Assembly: GCF_037622515.1 (NCBI RefSeq)
Contig: NZ_JBBJCN010000011.1
Location: 26,736-90,735 of the forward strand
Direction: 5' to 3'
Source: Paradesertivirga superstes
GTDB taxonomy: Bacteria; Bacteroidota; Bacteroidia; Sphingobacteriales; Sphingobacteriaceae
DNA length: 64,000 nt
Shown here: positions 18,094 to 28,000 of the stretch, piece by piece
How positions within the stretch are numbered: position 1 is the stretch's first letter
Layout: every line of letters starts with the position of its first letter
Program-made: the position numbers and the translations under genes
Notes under the pieces: generated by a model
Database searches by the model: none
What the model was told of the DNA's origin: nothing
Seen by the model: the letters and a program-made list of their open reading frames with translations, nothing else

Positions 18094-18704
18094 TCCTCCT
18101 TTACAGGAAAAACTTCTGCCATAGGGCTGAACAAGTATATTCTTCTGGTAGTTAATTCAAGGCATTTAAATCGTTTCCTTACTAATTCATCTTTTCTGAA
18201 GGTTCTTCCATCCTTCAATTTAAAAACAGTGTTCATAGCCAGCAATTCTACAGGAACCCCATGTGAAGCCGTGTCATACCTTTTTAATGCTCTGAAAAGG
18301 TTTAAATCACTGCAGCTTGATGCTGCCGGGTTTTCCAAATAAAGATTGATAGCGCTTTTTAAATCAGTCGGAAATACCTCTTTCTCAAAAAATGGCTTCA
18401 TCATTTTTTTAAAATTCGACTTCCATTCAAAGCCGTGAGGCTTGGCTTTTCCCTGATGTTCGTTCCAGGTTTGCAAGTGTGCGAACTCATGCACGGTGGT
18501 TACAAGAAATGCATATGGGTTAAGATTGAAGTTTACTGAAATGCGGTGGTTATCTCCATCGTAAGGAGGCCGGTAGTCGCCGAATTTTGTGTTTCTCCCT
18601 TTTGAAATTTTAAAGTCGCATTTGTAATAATCTATCCAACGGGCAATAATTGGAGCCGCTTCATCAGGGATATATTTAGCCAGAATTTTCGTTTTATCCA
18701 ACAT
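18090..18704 (-). CDS. SprT-like zinc metalloprotease-fold protein
   Basis: The 204-residue protein contains the SprT-like HExxH motif as VHEFAHLQTW (H72, E73, H76) with a third candidate ligand H90 in KPHGFEWK, as in SprT/Spartan-type proteases. The C-terminal third lacks the CxxC zinc ribbon of classical SprT; it has only isolated cysteines (SSCSDLNLF, RFKCLEL). It follows feoB by 9 bases and is probably cotranscribed with feoAB, though no functional link to iron is known. Substrate unknown. Confidence 0.85.
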   Translation of the reverse strand: MLDKTKILAKYIPDEAAPIIARWIDYYKCDFKISKGRNTKFGDYRPPYDGDNHRISVNFNLNPYAFLVTTVHEFAHLQTWNEHQGKAKPHGFEWKSNFKKMMKPFFEKEVFPTDLKSAINLYLENPAASSCSDLNLFRALKRYDTASHGVPVELLAMNTVFKLKDGRTFRKDELVRKRFKCLELTTRRIYLFSPMAEVFPVKED

Positions 18705-18713
18705 TCAACCTGA

Positions 18714-20831
18714 TTATTTTAATATGTTATATACAAGCAGACTCGCCAGATAAGCAAGAGCGGTCATATAAATCAGCTGAATTAAAGGCCATTTCCAACT
18801 CTTCGTTTCCCGGTAAACTACGGCAAGTGTACTCATACACTGCATCGCGAACGCATAAAAAATCATTAAAGAAAAAGCAACAGCAAAAGTAAATACAGGT
18901 TGCCCGGTTTCGGGATTTTTAGCCTGCCGCATTTTGTCTCTCACCGACTCCAGTTGAGAATCATCGCTGCTTACGCTATAAATGGTCGCCATGGTCCCAA
19001 CAAAAACTTCACGTGCAGCAAAAGAGGTAATTAAAGCAATTCCAATTTTCCAGTCAAAACCTAAAGGCTTTATGGAAGGCTCAATAGCTTTACCAATCAC
19101 CCCAGCATAAGAGTTTTCTAATTTGTCTGCGGCTTTAAAACGTTCGAGCTCATCGGGTGAATAGCTATCGGTATATTCTTTAGATTGATATTTCGCGGTA
19201 ATGGCGCTTTGTTTGTCAGAGGGGCCGTAAGATGCTAATACCCACAATATAATTGAAATAGCAACTATTACCTTTCCCGCTTCAAATACAAAAGCCTTTA
19301 CTTTCTCGTACATAGTATAAAGTACATTATCCCATCGAGGCATGCGGTAAACAGGTAATTCCATAATGAAGTACCCACGTTCTCTTGATTTAATCATGAA
19401 CTTCATCACCCAAGCAACCAATATTGCAGAAACAATGCTTAAGATATAGAGTCCCATCAGGGCTAATGCCTGATAATTTAACAGTCCCAAAGCTTTTTGG
19501 TCAGGAACAACAAGGGAAATTAAAACCGTATAAATGGGCAGTCGGGCAGAGCAGCTGACCAGGGGGGTCACCATAATTGTTATAATGCGGTCCTTCCAGT
19601 TTTCGATATTTCGCGTACTCATTATAGATGGAACGGCACATGCAAATCCCCCGATTAAGGGTACAACTGATTTCCCGTTCAGTCCTACTTTCCGCATAAT
19701 TTTATCCATCATAAATGTGACCCTGGCCATATAGCCGGTATCTTCCAGGATGGATATAAAGGCAAATAAGATTGCAATTTGGGGTATAAATACAATTACT
19801 CCACTTAACCCGGCTAATATTCCGTCTACAAATAAATTTGTTAGTACACCTTTAGGTAATATGGCATGAGCGGTTTGTGTCATCCATACAAAAAGATTTT
19901 CAATCAATGTCATCGGGTACTCTGACCAGGCAAAAATTGATTGAAAGATCAAAAATAAAATGACAAAAAATATGATGAACCCCCAGATTTTATGGGTGAG
20001 TATCCGATCTATTTTATTGCTGAAGGTTTCTTCCTGCGCTGCTCCCGGCCGAAACTTAACCGTGTCAAAAAGGACATCATTAATAAAATTATACCGTGCT
20101 ATGGTTTCTGCAGCTTGTGTTTTTTGAGAGTGGAAAGAAAACTCCTGTTCAATCTTTTCTATCCTGTCGCTTTCGGCCGGAGAGAGGAAATTAAGATTTT
20201 CGTGCTGATGGGCTAACTGTAAAGCTGTATAGGGAAGATCTACCTGCAATTCTTCCCTGATTTTATTAATTAACCCGGGTGCCAGAACCTCAACCTCTAT
20301 AGTATCTGTTTGAAGAGCGACAGAAGATGTAAAAGCGATAGCCTCTTTGAGTTTTTGGATGTTGTCACCCTGCCTGGCGCAAATTGGTATAATTTGGACG
20401 CCTAATCGTAGAGCCAGCTCATCAATATTAATTTCTGTACCTGCTTTTTTGGACAGGTCAATCATATTTAAGGCGATAAGGACGGGAATTTTCAGATCAG
20501 CAACCTGTGTGTACAACAGAAGATTGCGTTTCAAATTAGATGCATCGGCAACTATTACTATGATATCAGGGTGTGATGGATTGTTTTTGTCCGCAAGAAC
20601 TTCAAAAACGATAGTTTCGTCTTTGCTTTTTGGGTAAAGGCTATAGGTTCCCGGGAGATCTGTTATTTCTACATTTCTGCCGTCCGGTAATTTGCAGTGG
20701 CCGGTTTTTTTGTCAACCGTTACACCGGCGAAATTCCCAACTTTTTGGTGCAGGCCGGTTAATCGATTAAATAATGTAGACTTTCCAGTATTGGGATTTC
20801 CAACCAGCGCAATTCTTAACTCACCCTTCAC
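18714..20831 (-). CDS. feoB: Ferrous iron transport protein B FeoB
   Basis: FeoB is the inner-membrane ferrous iron transporter with a fused G-protein domain. In the 705 residues, the G domain begins at once: G1 GNPNTGKST (11-19), G3 DLPGTYSL (58-65) and G4 ALNMIDL (about 139-145). A helical GDI-like region follows to about 270, and then the membrane domain with two Gate segments (LIGGFACAVPSIMSTR and ITSFAAREVFVGTM). It lies 9 bases after feoA and 9 bases before the SprT-like gene. The Cys-rich C-terminal or FeoC partner is missing; a FeoB-associated Cys-rich microprotein is encoded about 31 kb away. Confidence 0.97.
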   Translation of the reverse strand: MKGELRIALVGNPNTGKSTLFNRLTGLHQKVGNFAGVTVDKKTGHCKLPDGRNVEITDLPGTYSLYPKSKDETIVFEVLADKNNPSHPDIIVIVADASNLKRNLLLYTQVADLKIPVLIALNMIDLSKKAGTEINIDELALRLGVQIIPICARQGDNIQKLKEAIAFTSSVALQTDTIEVEVLAPGLINKIREELQVDLPYTALQLAHQHENLNFLSPAESDRIEKIEQEFSFHSQKTQAAETIARYNFINDVLFDTVKFRPGAAQEETFSNKIDRILTHKIWGFIIFFVILFLIFQSIFAWSEYPMTLIENLFVWMTQTAHAILPKGVLTNLFVDGILAGLSGVIVFIPQIAILFAFISILEDTGYMARVTFMMDKIMRKVGLNGKSVVPLIGGFACAVPSIMSTRNIENWKDRIITIMVTPLVSCSARLPIYTVLISLVVPDQKALGLLNYQALALMGLYILSIVSAILVAWVMKFMIKSRERGYFIMELPVYRMPRWDNVLYTMYEKVKAFVFEAGKVIVAISIILWVLASYGPSDKQSAITAKYQSKEYTDSYSPDELERFKAADKLENSYAGVIGKAIEPSIKPLGFDWKIGIALITSFAAREVFVGTMATIYSVSSDDSQLESVRDKMRQAKNPETGQPVFTFAVAFSLMIFYAFAMQCMSTLAVVYRETKSWKWPLIQLIYMTALAYLASLLVYNILK

Positions 20832-20840
20832 TGGTAATTA

Positions 20841-21056
20841 CTAATGCAAAATGATTGTTGAAGCTTCCATTTTACGGAGACTTAGCTGATAGCCCGAAAC
20901 GGTAATAGCCATTGGGTCGCCGAGTGGAGCAAAACGTTCAACAACTATAGATTCACCAGGCAAACAACCCATCTCCATTAGTTTTACAGACATTTCAAGA
21001 TCTGTAAACTCTTTTATTACTCCAGTTTCGCCTGGTTGCAGTTGTGAAAGCTTCAT
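20841..21056 (-). CDS. feoA: Ferrous iron transport protein A FeoA
   Basis: FeoA is a small cytoplasmic SH3-like protein that supports FeoB. The 71-residue form starts at the ATG at 21056 (MKLSQLQPGETGVIKEF), the usual FeoA beginning. The longer version from a TTG at 21077 adds seven residues and is less likely. Motifs are LMEMGCLPGESIVVERFAPLGDP and AITVSGYQLSLRKMEA, both typical. It is immediately upstream of feoB (9-base gap). Confidence 0.95.
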   Translation of the reverse strand: MKLSQLQPGETGVIKEFTDLEMSVKLMEMGCLPGESIVVERFAPLGDPMAITVSGYQLSLRKMEASTIILH

Positions 21057-21136
21057 GAATAAATTTAGTTCAGGCAAAAATAGATCTTATTTTTAATAAA
21101 TCCAAATAAGCTTAAGATAATGAATCACTGAAATTT

Positions 21137-21268
21137 TTATCGCTGTAAAGAAGTTTCCGGGTAGTCTTTACTTTTAAATTTGGGACAATTACAATCCTTT
21201 TTGAATAGTCTGCAGGATGAGAATGAGAGAATTCCTGCCAACAACAATACTTTAAATAAATTTTTCAT
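21137..21268 (-). CDS. Small Cys-rich lipoprotein, 43 residues
   Basis: A short frame not obvious in a standard ORF scan. It encodes a lipoprotein signal peptide (MKNLFKVLLLAGILSFSSC) with Cys19 as the lipid site, then a 24-residue mature tail containing two more cysteines (KDCNCPKF). The ATG lies 17 bases inside the end of the VanZ-like gene, consistent with translational coupling. Very small lipoproteins with a CxCPxF tail are, as far as I recall, common in Bacteroidota in such positions. The function is unknown; a signal peptide followed directly by this tail is hard to explain as random sequence. Confidence 0.7.
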   Translation of the reverse strand: MKNLFKVLLLAGILSFSSCRLFKKDCNCPKFKSKDYPETSLQR

Positions 21269-21647
21269 GCCCCGTCCTATGTAAAAAGATATAACTGAAT
21301 ATTCCCATGCCGACGCCTGTCATATCTGTAAAAAAATCCCAGAAATCGGCAGACCGGTAGGTAAATACTTTCCATTGTAAAATTTCAATTCCTGCACCTA
21401 AAAAAGATGTGACTAAAAGTATTTTAACAATGGTCATTATACGGAAGGAATAACTGTGTTGTTGTCTGATTTTTCCATAAAATAACAAGACAGTCAGCAC
21501 AAAGAAAAAACCGGTATGAACCAGCTTATCAAACCCTTCAAACAGGGGAAGATCTCCGGGTACACTGTTTAAGGGCATATCACAAAGGATAAGCACAATA
21601 ATCGCCCAGATAATTGCAAGGTATTGGTGCTTTAACGTATTCAGCAT
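21252..21647 (-). CDS. VanZ-like family membrane protein
   Basis: The 131-residue protein has four predicted membrane helices (about 8-26, 43-62, 73-95, 105-123). It carries VanZ-like features: FDKLVHTGFFFVLTVLLFYG with the His after the loop, and SFLGAGIEILQW plus RSADFWDFFTDMTGVGMG, the aspartate-rich loop typical of the family. Its function outside glycopeptide resistance is unknown. The start overlaps the gcvH stop by one base, and a 43-residue lipoprotein gene overlaps its own end. The gene order sprA-gcvH-vanZ is conserved in Bacteroidota. Confidence 0.88.
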   Translation of the reverse strand: MLNTLKHQYLAIIWAIIVLILCDMPLNSVPGDLPLFEGFDKLVHTGFFFVLTVLLFYGKIRQQHSYSFRIMTIVKILLVTSFLGAGIEILQWKVFTYRSADFWDFFTDMTGVGMGIFSYIFLHRTGHEKFI

Positions 21648-22027
21648 TAAACTCCTATAAGCTCTTTGTATTGATCTGCAGAAAGCAAATCACCAACTTC
21701 TACAATAGATTTAACAGAAAGTTTTACCATCCATCCTTCTCCATAAGGATCCTGATTAACCAGTTCCGGAGCTGCATCTAACTTTTTGTTGATCTCCAGG
21801 ATCGTTCCGGCAACTGGCATAAATAAATCAGAAACAGTTTTTACAGCTTCTACAGTTCCGAAAACTTCATTTTCTGCGACTTCCTGACCTACAGTATTAA
21901 TATCGATATATACAATGTCCCCCAGTTCTCGCTGAGCAAACTCTGTAATACCAACCGTAGCTTCGTTGCCTTCAACTTTGATCCATTCGTGATCTTTAGT
22001 GTATTTTAATTCTGATGGGAAGTTCAT
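21647..22027 (-). CDS. gcvH: Glycine cleavage system H protein GcvH
   Basis: The lipoyl carrier of the glycine cleavage complex moves the aminomethyl group between P, T and L proteins. The 126 residues are standard. The lipoylated lysine is K63 in FGTVEAVKTVSDLFMPV, and the family start YTKDHEWIKVEG (9-20) is intact. It lies between sprA and a VanZ-like gene, a conserved order in Bacteroidota, while gcvP and gcvT are not in the window. glyA at 47243 encodes the related one-carbon enzyme. Confidence 0.97.
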   Translation of the reverse strand: MNFPSELKYTKDHEWIKVEGNEATVGITEFAQRELGDIVYIDINTVGQEVAENEVFGTVEAVKTVSDLFMPVAGTILEINKKLDAAPELVNQDPYGEGWMVKLSVKSIVEVGDLLSADQYKELIGV

Positions 22028-22086
22028 GCTTTTTTATTTTCGCCAAAAATAGGAGTATATCATGGTATAAGCAAAGTTTATAACGG

Positions 22087-25000
22087 CTATTGCAAAGTAA
22101 ACCTTAAACTCATGCCAAAATTACTAAAGGATGTATTAAAGGTTTGCGAGGTATAGGGTTTCGTGACATTTCCATCGTAAAATATTCTCAGGTTAAAACG
22201 CTGATTTAACACGTAATCTATTGAAGGACGAACGGTAATATTTTTTGCTCCTGACGATATTTCAGGGTCTTCAACATCTGCCCTGTAAATTACAGTCTTG
22301 CGATCGTTTAAGGCGAAATCCATTTTAAAATTCATATCATTATTAAGTTTCCTGCCACTGAATAATCCGAGTGGAAAACGGAATTTGGTGGTACGGAAGC
22401 CCAGACCGAACGTAATCCCATTATCTCGCTGCTGTGCAAGCTGACTGTTAGCAAGACTAAGACTTAAGAGCCTGGATTTCCTGTATTCAAAATTCGCGGT
22501 CAGGTTGTTTTTTAGTCTGAAATCTACTCCAAGCAAAGGAAGAAATTGTTCTGCAAGCGTTATTTGTGAAAACTGGTATGCAGGCAGGAAATTGTTGTTT
22601 ACATCTTTAAGGTTTGAAAATCCATTCAATTCCTGATATCTGGCAAGCGAATTGAAACTATTGATATTATAGCTGGATCTGTAAGTATGGTTTACATCAA
22701 ATGAAGCAAAAAGATTATTAAAGAAGTCGTATTTGGTTAGCCCATTATAGGTAAGGCGCCAGTTAGGTATAGGGATTTTCGGAAATCCGCTTAGGCGGAC
22801 TTTGTCAGGATTTTTGCCGCTATATGCAGCCATGAAAGCTGCGATGACAACATCCTGTGAGTTTTTGCCATAGCCATCTGCATAGGCTCCGTTCAGGCCT
22901 GTAGAATTAGGATTCAAAGCGCCCAGTTTTCTTGAAATAACCTCCCGGTTCGCTTCAAACTGTCTGAACAATCTCGATCCGCTGTTTTTATCATCTTTGG
23001 CAAAAGCTGTCCGAAATAATATGTGAGAAATACTGAAATCGCCTGTAGTAATCGGACTTTGATTTTCGAAACTGTTGTTTGTCGGACTAAAGCGGAAATT
23101 AGTTGAATAATTAAAGCTTTGACTTTTCGATGCGGTTAATTCAATTCGTAAATCTGCTATCGGCTCGATTGTTCCTCTGATATTCAGATCCTCTTTTTGA
23201 GTGGTTATATACAACTGATTCATTAAACTGTCACGGGTTATCCAGCCATTTGTAATTGCTCTTCCTCTTATATCCTGCTGGCCTCCAAAAATAAAATCCC
23301 AGCCTGGCGCATTGGCATCTAAATCGTAACCTAAAACTTTGGTGTTGGGCAGATAGCCCGGTAAAAATGTTCCCTCGGTTTTGGTATAGGCTCCGGTTAC
23401 ATTCTTGAGACTGGTTAAAATACCCACCAAATATCTGCCTGCGTTTTTATTGTTGGGGTCATTGGCTTTACGTACAAAACCAAATTTGTTGTATAATGAA
23501 ATAAAGTTCAATGATGGGTTAAGTTGAATGGTCCGGGCATTCTGTATGGTATTACCAAGATCAATTTTGGGGTTTCTTAGTGTTGATAATGGTTCGGTCC
23601 TCCAGTTAAAATTCGTTCCATAGCGTGCAACCAGATTGGTCCAGCTTAGTCCCGGTATTTTATTAATAGGAACTGTATAATTAAGATTAAGGGTATGATT
23701 ATAATCTGTGTTTCTGCCAAGCTTTTTAAGATTGTTCCATACAGTATCACGTTTTAAGCCGTCTATCCTGCCTTCAGGCTCGTCAATTACAGAATAATTG
23801 GTTGCATTGAAATCTAATTTTAATGATTTTGAGAGATCCCAGCTTATGCCGTAAAGTCTCGACATTTGGAAGTTTTTATTAAAATTAGTAGTAACGGGAA
23901 TAAAGTTATTCGGATCGTTATTTCGTAATGTATTTTCCGAATATAATCTGTCCACATCTATCCGGAAATTTAACATTGAGGGTAGCAGGGAAAAATTAAA
24001 ATCCCTAAGCAGAGTTAACATGTTTGATTTAATAATTTTCTCGAAGGGAGCATAGCTTTTTGGCTGCCCTGCAAAATTATATGCTAACCCGCCCCGATAT
24101 GTTTTTTGCAATGCCACTTCAGTAATGAAATCTCGATGATTATATTCTGTGTAAGCATAATTGGCACTCAGGTTTTCGATGTCCCAAAGCCTCGATTTAC
24201 TATTCGGATCGGTTTTGATTTTTCTGACGTTGGTGAAATTAATACTCCGGCGCTTAGTAAAATCATTTACAACACTATTTATTTCTCTTTTTTCATTCCT
24301 GGATAATCCCTCAAGAGCAGTGTTTAATTCAATATCCTGGGATCTTGGATCAAACTGTGGTGTGCTTAGCTGTCTTGAGAAGTTAAAGAACATCGGAACT
24401 TTAATTCCGGTGCGGGAAGGAAAAAATTTACCAAGCTCCAAACTTGTTGATAAGTCGAAGAACATGTCCTCGTTCCTGTTACGTTCGCTTACTTTTTTAT
24501 CGATTGAGCCAAAACCCACGGTACTTGAACTGCCGGAAATAGTAACATCGCCAAAGTCTGCAAGTTTTGTATTCATTCTGGCAGTAGCTGCCCAGCCACC
24601 GCGTTCGTCGAAGTCTGTCAAACGTAATTCATTAAACCAAACCTGCGCATTTTTGTCCAGACCATCGTCAACACCCGGACTCGAGGAGCTCCTTAATGGA
24701 TTTAGAACTCCTACCATGTAAATTCTGACTTTACTCAAATCGGGTTGTCCAACAATAGTGATGGTGTTTTTCCCATCTCTGAATATAAAAGGAATATTTG
24801 TGCCAGGATGAATCCCTCGTTCAATTGCGGTGTTTCTTGCAGCTTTTGCTGCCTGGAATAATTTCAGCTCAATATCCAGTTTATTAACCTCAGGCCAGAT
24901 GGCGTTAGCATCTCTGGAACCAGGTACTGTCACTTTTAAAGGAATTTGGTATTCATAATAATTATCCTGGTTGTCAGTTCCTATACGCAGGAATGCGCTT

Positions 25001-28000
25001 ACATCATTGTCATTTAACTGCTCACCTTCCGCATGGACAAACATTTCGATTCTTCTGTAAGAACGGAAATCGTTATAAGTGGTGCGAAAGGAAGCTCTTC
25101 CATAGCCATCACGCAATGTTTTTACATTCAGAGCAAGCGACTGTTCATTCTGCCTTGTGTCGCCTCTAAAGTTGCTGAAGTCGCGCTCACGCTCTATCCC
25201 TGGCGGAACAACATAGGGGATAGGAGTGCGTCGGCCATTTTCTTCGATATTAACCGTGCTTACATCAAGCGTTGAATTATCTAATCCCGGATTTGTGCCT
25301 AAAGCCGGATCGGCTATTACTTTTGTAGGTGTGTTTTCAGAATTATACCTGCGCCATTCTCCGCGTACTAATTGCAGTTTTGCCATTCTCAAAATGGTTG
25401 TATCCGCGAAATCTGTCATAAACATTCTGGCGAAACGTATGGATTTAAAATCCTGAATATTGCCAACTTTTTGCTGGTATTGGGCAATAGGAATTTTAAA
25501 CTGGTACCAGGATACCTGCTGACTTAAACCGTTCGGTAGTTTTACTGTGGACGTTACCTTATCTGTGATATAGTTTTGGCCGACAAGCATATCTTGAGGG
25601 CGAATGGAAACTTTATACTGGAAATATTCATCGGCTAAAGATGAGTTATTGTCGCGGTTGATATCTTCACCATCGGGCAAAGAAGTAGAAGCAGAGTTAT
25701 CTATGCCTAATTCAGATTGCGATTGTGCATTGGTTTTAGAGTTGCCTTCGGTTCCGTTATAACGTTCGTATCTTTTTAAGATTCCTGCATTAATATTATC
25801 CAGATCGCTACCGCGATAATATTGAAAATCATCCGAAGAAGGATCACTTTGTAACTGCGCAGCAGCCTGGGGATTTAACTGGTTTAGAAAAGGTGAAAAA
25901 AACTGACGCTCATCTGTGCTGCTCAATCCATCCAAGCCCACATCCTGAAATTCTCTGGCCGATGGATCGTTATCGAAAGCCTGAATAACCGGCTGTAATT
26001 TTGGAATTCTTCCCCATGTGGTCTGATCCGTTTTAGCTGCATCGCCATCACCAGGCAGGCCGTTTTCCAAAGATTTTCTTCCGTCTTTTAAAATGTCTTC
26101 AGAAATACTTCCAAGGTTAAAATACAAGTCTCCTCCTAATGATCCGGGTTTATAGATAAAGGGGTCCATAACCCACATTTCAATAAACTCAATGTTAAGA
26201 GCTTCGAAATCGGTACTCTCCAGTCTCCGGAAAATCCCTCCCCAGCGGTTTCTGGGATTATTCAAGGTTCCATTCGGGTTGATTCCTGAGGTAGTGTAGT
26301 TATACGGACCGCGGAGCATCGGATAATAAGCGAGGTCGAAGGTTGGAAGTGTTAAAGGTTGTCCGGTTGTCGATTGTTTAAATGGAAAAACTTCCTGTTC
26401 AATAACCTCTCTTACAAAATGATTCGATTGCTCATTCTTGTTGTTTTTGATATTGTCTGGTGTGAGCGAGTTATTACGGTTAAAAAATATGGGGTCAATA
26501 TTATAAAATGCTAATCGGGCCCTGTTAAAACCATAAGCTGTGCTTAGATCCTGTGATTCGGGGAATAATTGCGGCGTGCCTGCAATTTGCCAGCCTGTGG
26601 GGCTTTTGATATCAATAATGGATCGGCTGCCTTCGAAATCATCCAGGTAACTGGCGCCATTATTACTTCCTGCAAAATTTAAAGCATTTGGATGTCCGGG
26701 AATAAGTTTCGCAAACTCTCCGGTAAAAGTCACTGATGATGCTTCCTTAGTACTAAGGAATGGGAGTTTATCAATAAGCTTGGTTAACCACCTGGAATCA
26801 GAACTGTAATTAGCATCCATACCCCAAATGGTATTGGAAATAGCTTCTTCTCCAATGTTTATTTTAGGGGTCAGCGGTCTTTCGGTAAGGTTCATAATAG
26901 TACCCCCAAGATTTAGTTTATTGCTTACGCGATAATCGAACCGTGATCCAAATAATGAGCGTTGCTGTAAGCCAAACAGCTCATTGTTTTCCATTTTGAT
27001 TTTTATTTGCTGGCCAGAGCTTAAGAGAGCCTGGTTAAGGATCCTTACTCTTCCGCTATTATAGTCTACCGTAAAATCAGCGCCTTCAACTAATGGAAGC
27101 GTTCCGGCAGTAACCTGCACAGATCCGGGCGGGACATTTATGGCGTTTAATTGAAATTCTGAGCTTACTTCTGATTGATAAGTACCTTTGAACACATACC
27201 TGTTTAACCTCGGAAATAGTTGCTGGGCAATTACCCTGGTTGAATCGTATAAAGGTTGGTAGACATATTTTTCTATAAGGTTTTGTTCTGTGACAGGGTT
27301 AAATCGTTTTGCCAGATCAGAACCAAAAGGTTCAACGAGAGGAAAGGTTATACGGCCGTTAAGCGGATCAATTGTTACCCCTTCAACGAAGTCAAAAAAA
27401 CCATCGGCGCGGGCATCTCCAACCTGATTGAGACTATCCAGACGGGTTACCTGGATCCACAGTTTAGCTCTGGTATTTTCTCCTTCGGTAATCACGGGCC
27501 GTTCAACGCCTGTCTCTTCATCAAGTCTGAAAATATTCAGATTAAACGCATTTCTGCTGATCTGGTATGCTCCTAATGAATAAATGTTTTTCATCATGAG
27601 ATCCCAGGTAGGAAGATTGGTCTTCAGGATTTCATTTTTAAGCAGCTTTACAAACAAAAGTTGCGGATTGTTCGGGTCAACAGGAACATCTGTAGAAAAT
27701 TCTCCAACCTGATATTCCACGCCATTTACGTTATAACGAAAAGCTACAGCCAATACTTCGTCGGCATTTAATGACGAGTTTAGTGAAATATATCCCAGAC
27801 GGGCATTTAGCTTATACTCTCTTTCTTCAGTAAGCTTTCTGGCATAGGTAAGTTTAGAGTAATTATCAGTGCCACCAGTTCCCTGAAAATAGGAATTTAT
27901 AGTGTTAGAATTTGTTAAACGGGCGTCCGCCGGAATGTTTTGTAACAGGTTATTAGACTGTTGAGGAAAGCCCGGGCCCTGAAAACCTGCGGGAAGACGT

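Noticed and set aside
24161..24721. 186-codon open frame on the plus strand inside sprA
   Set aside because: It lies wholly antisense to a well-supported 2342-residue gene, has no family resemblance, and its composition is the complement of sprA codons.
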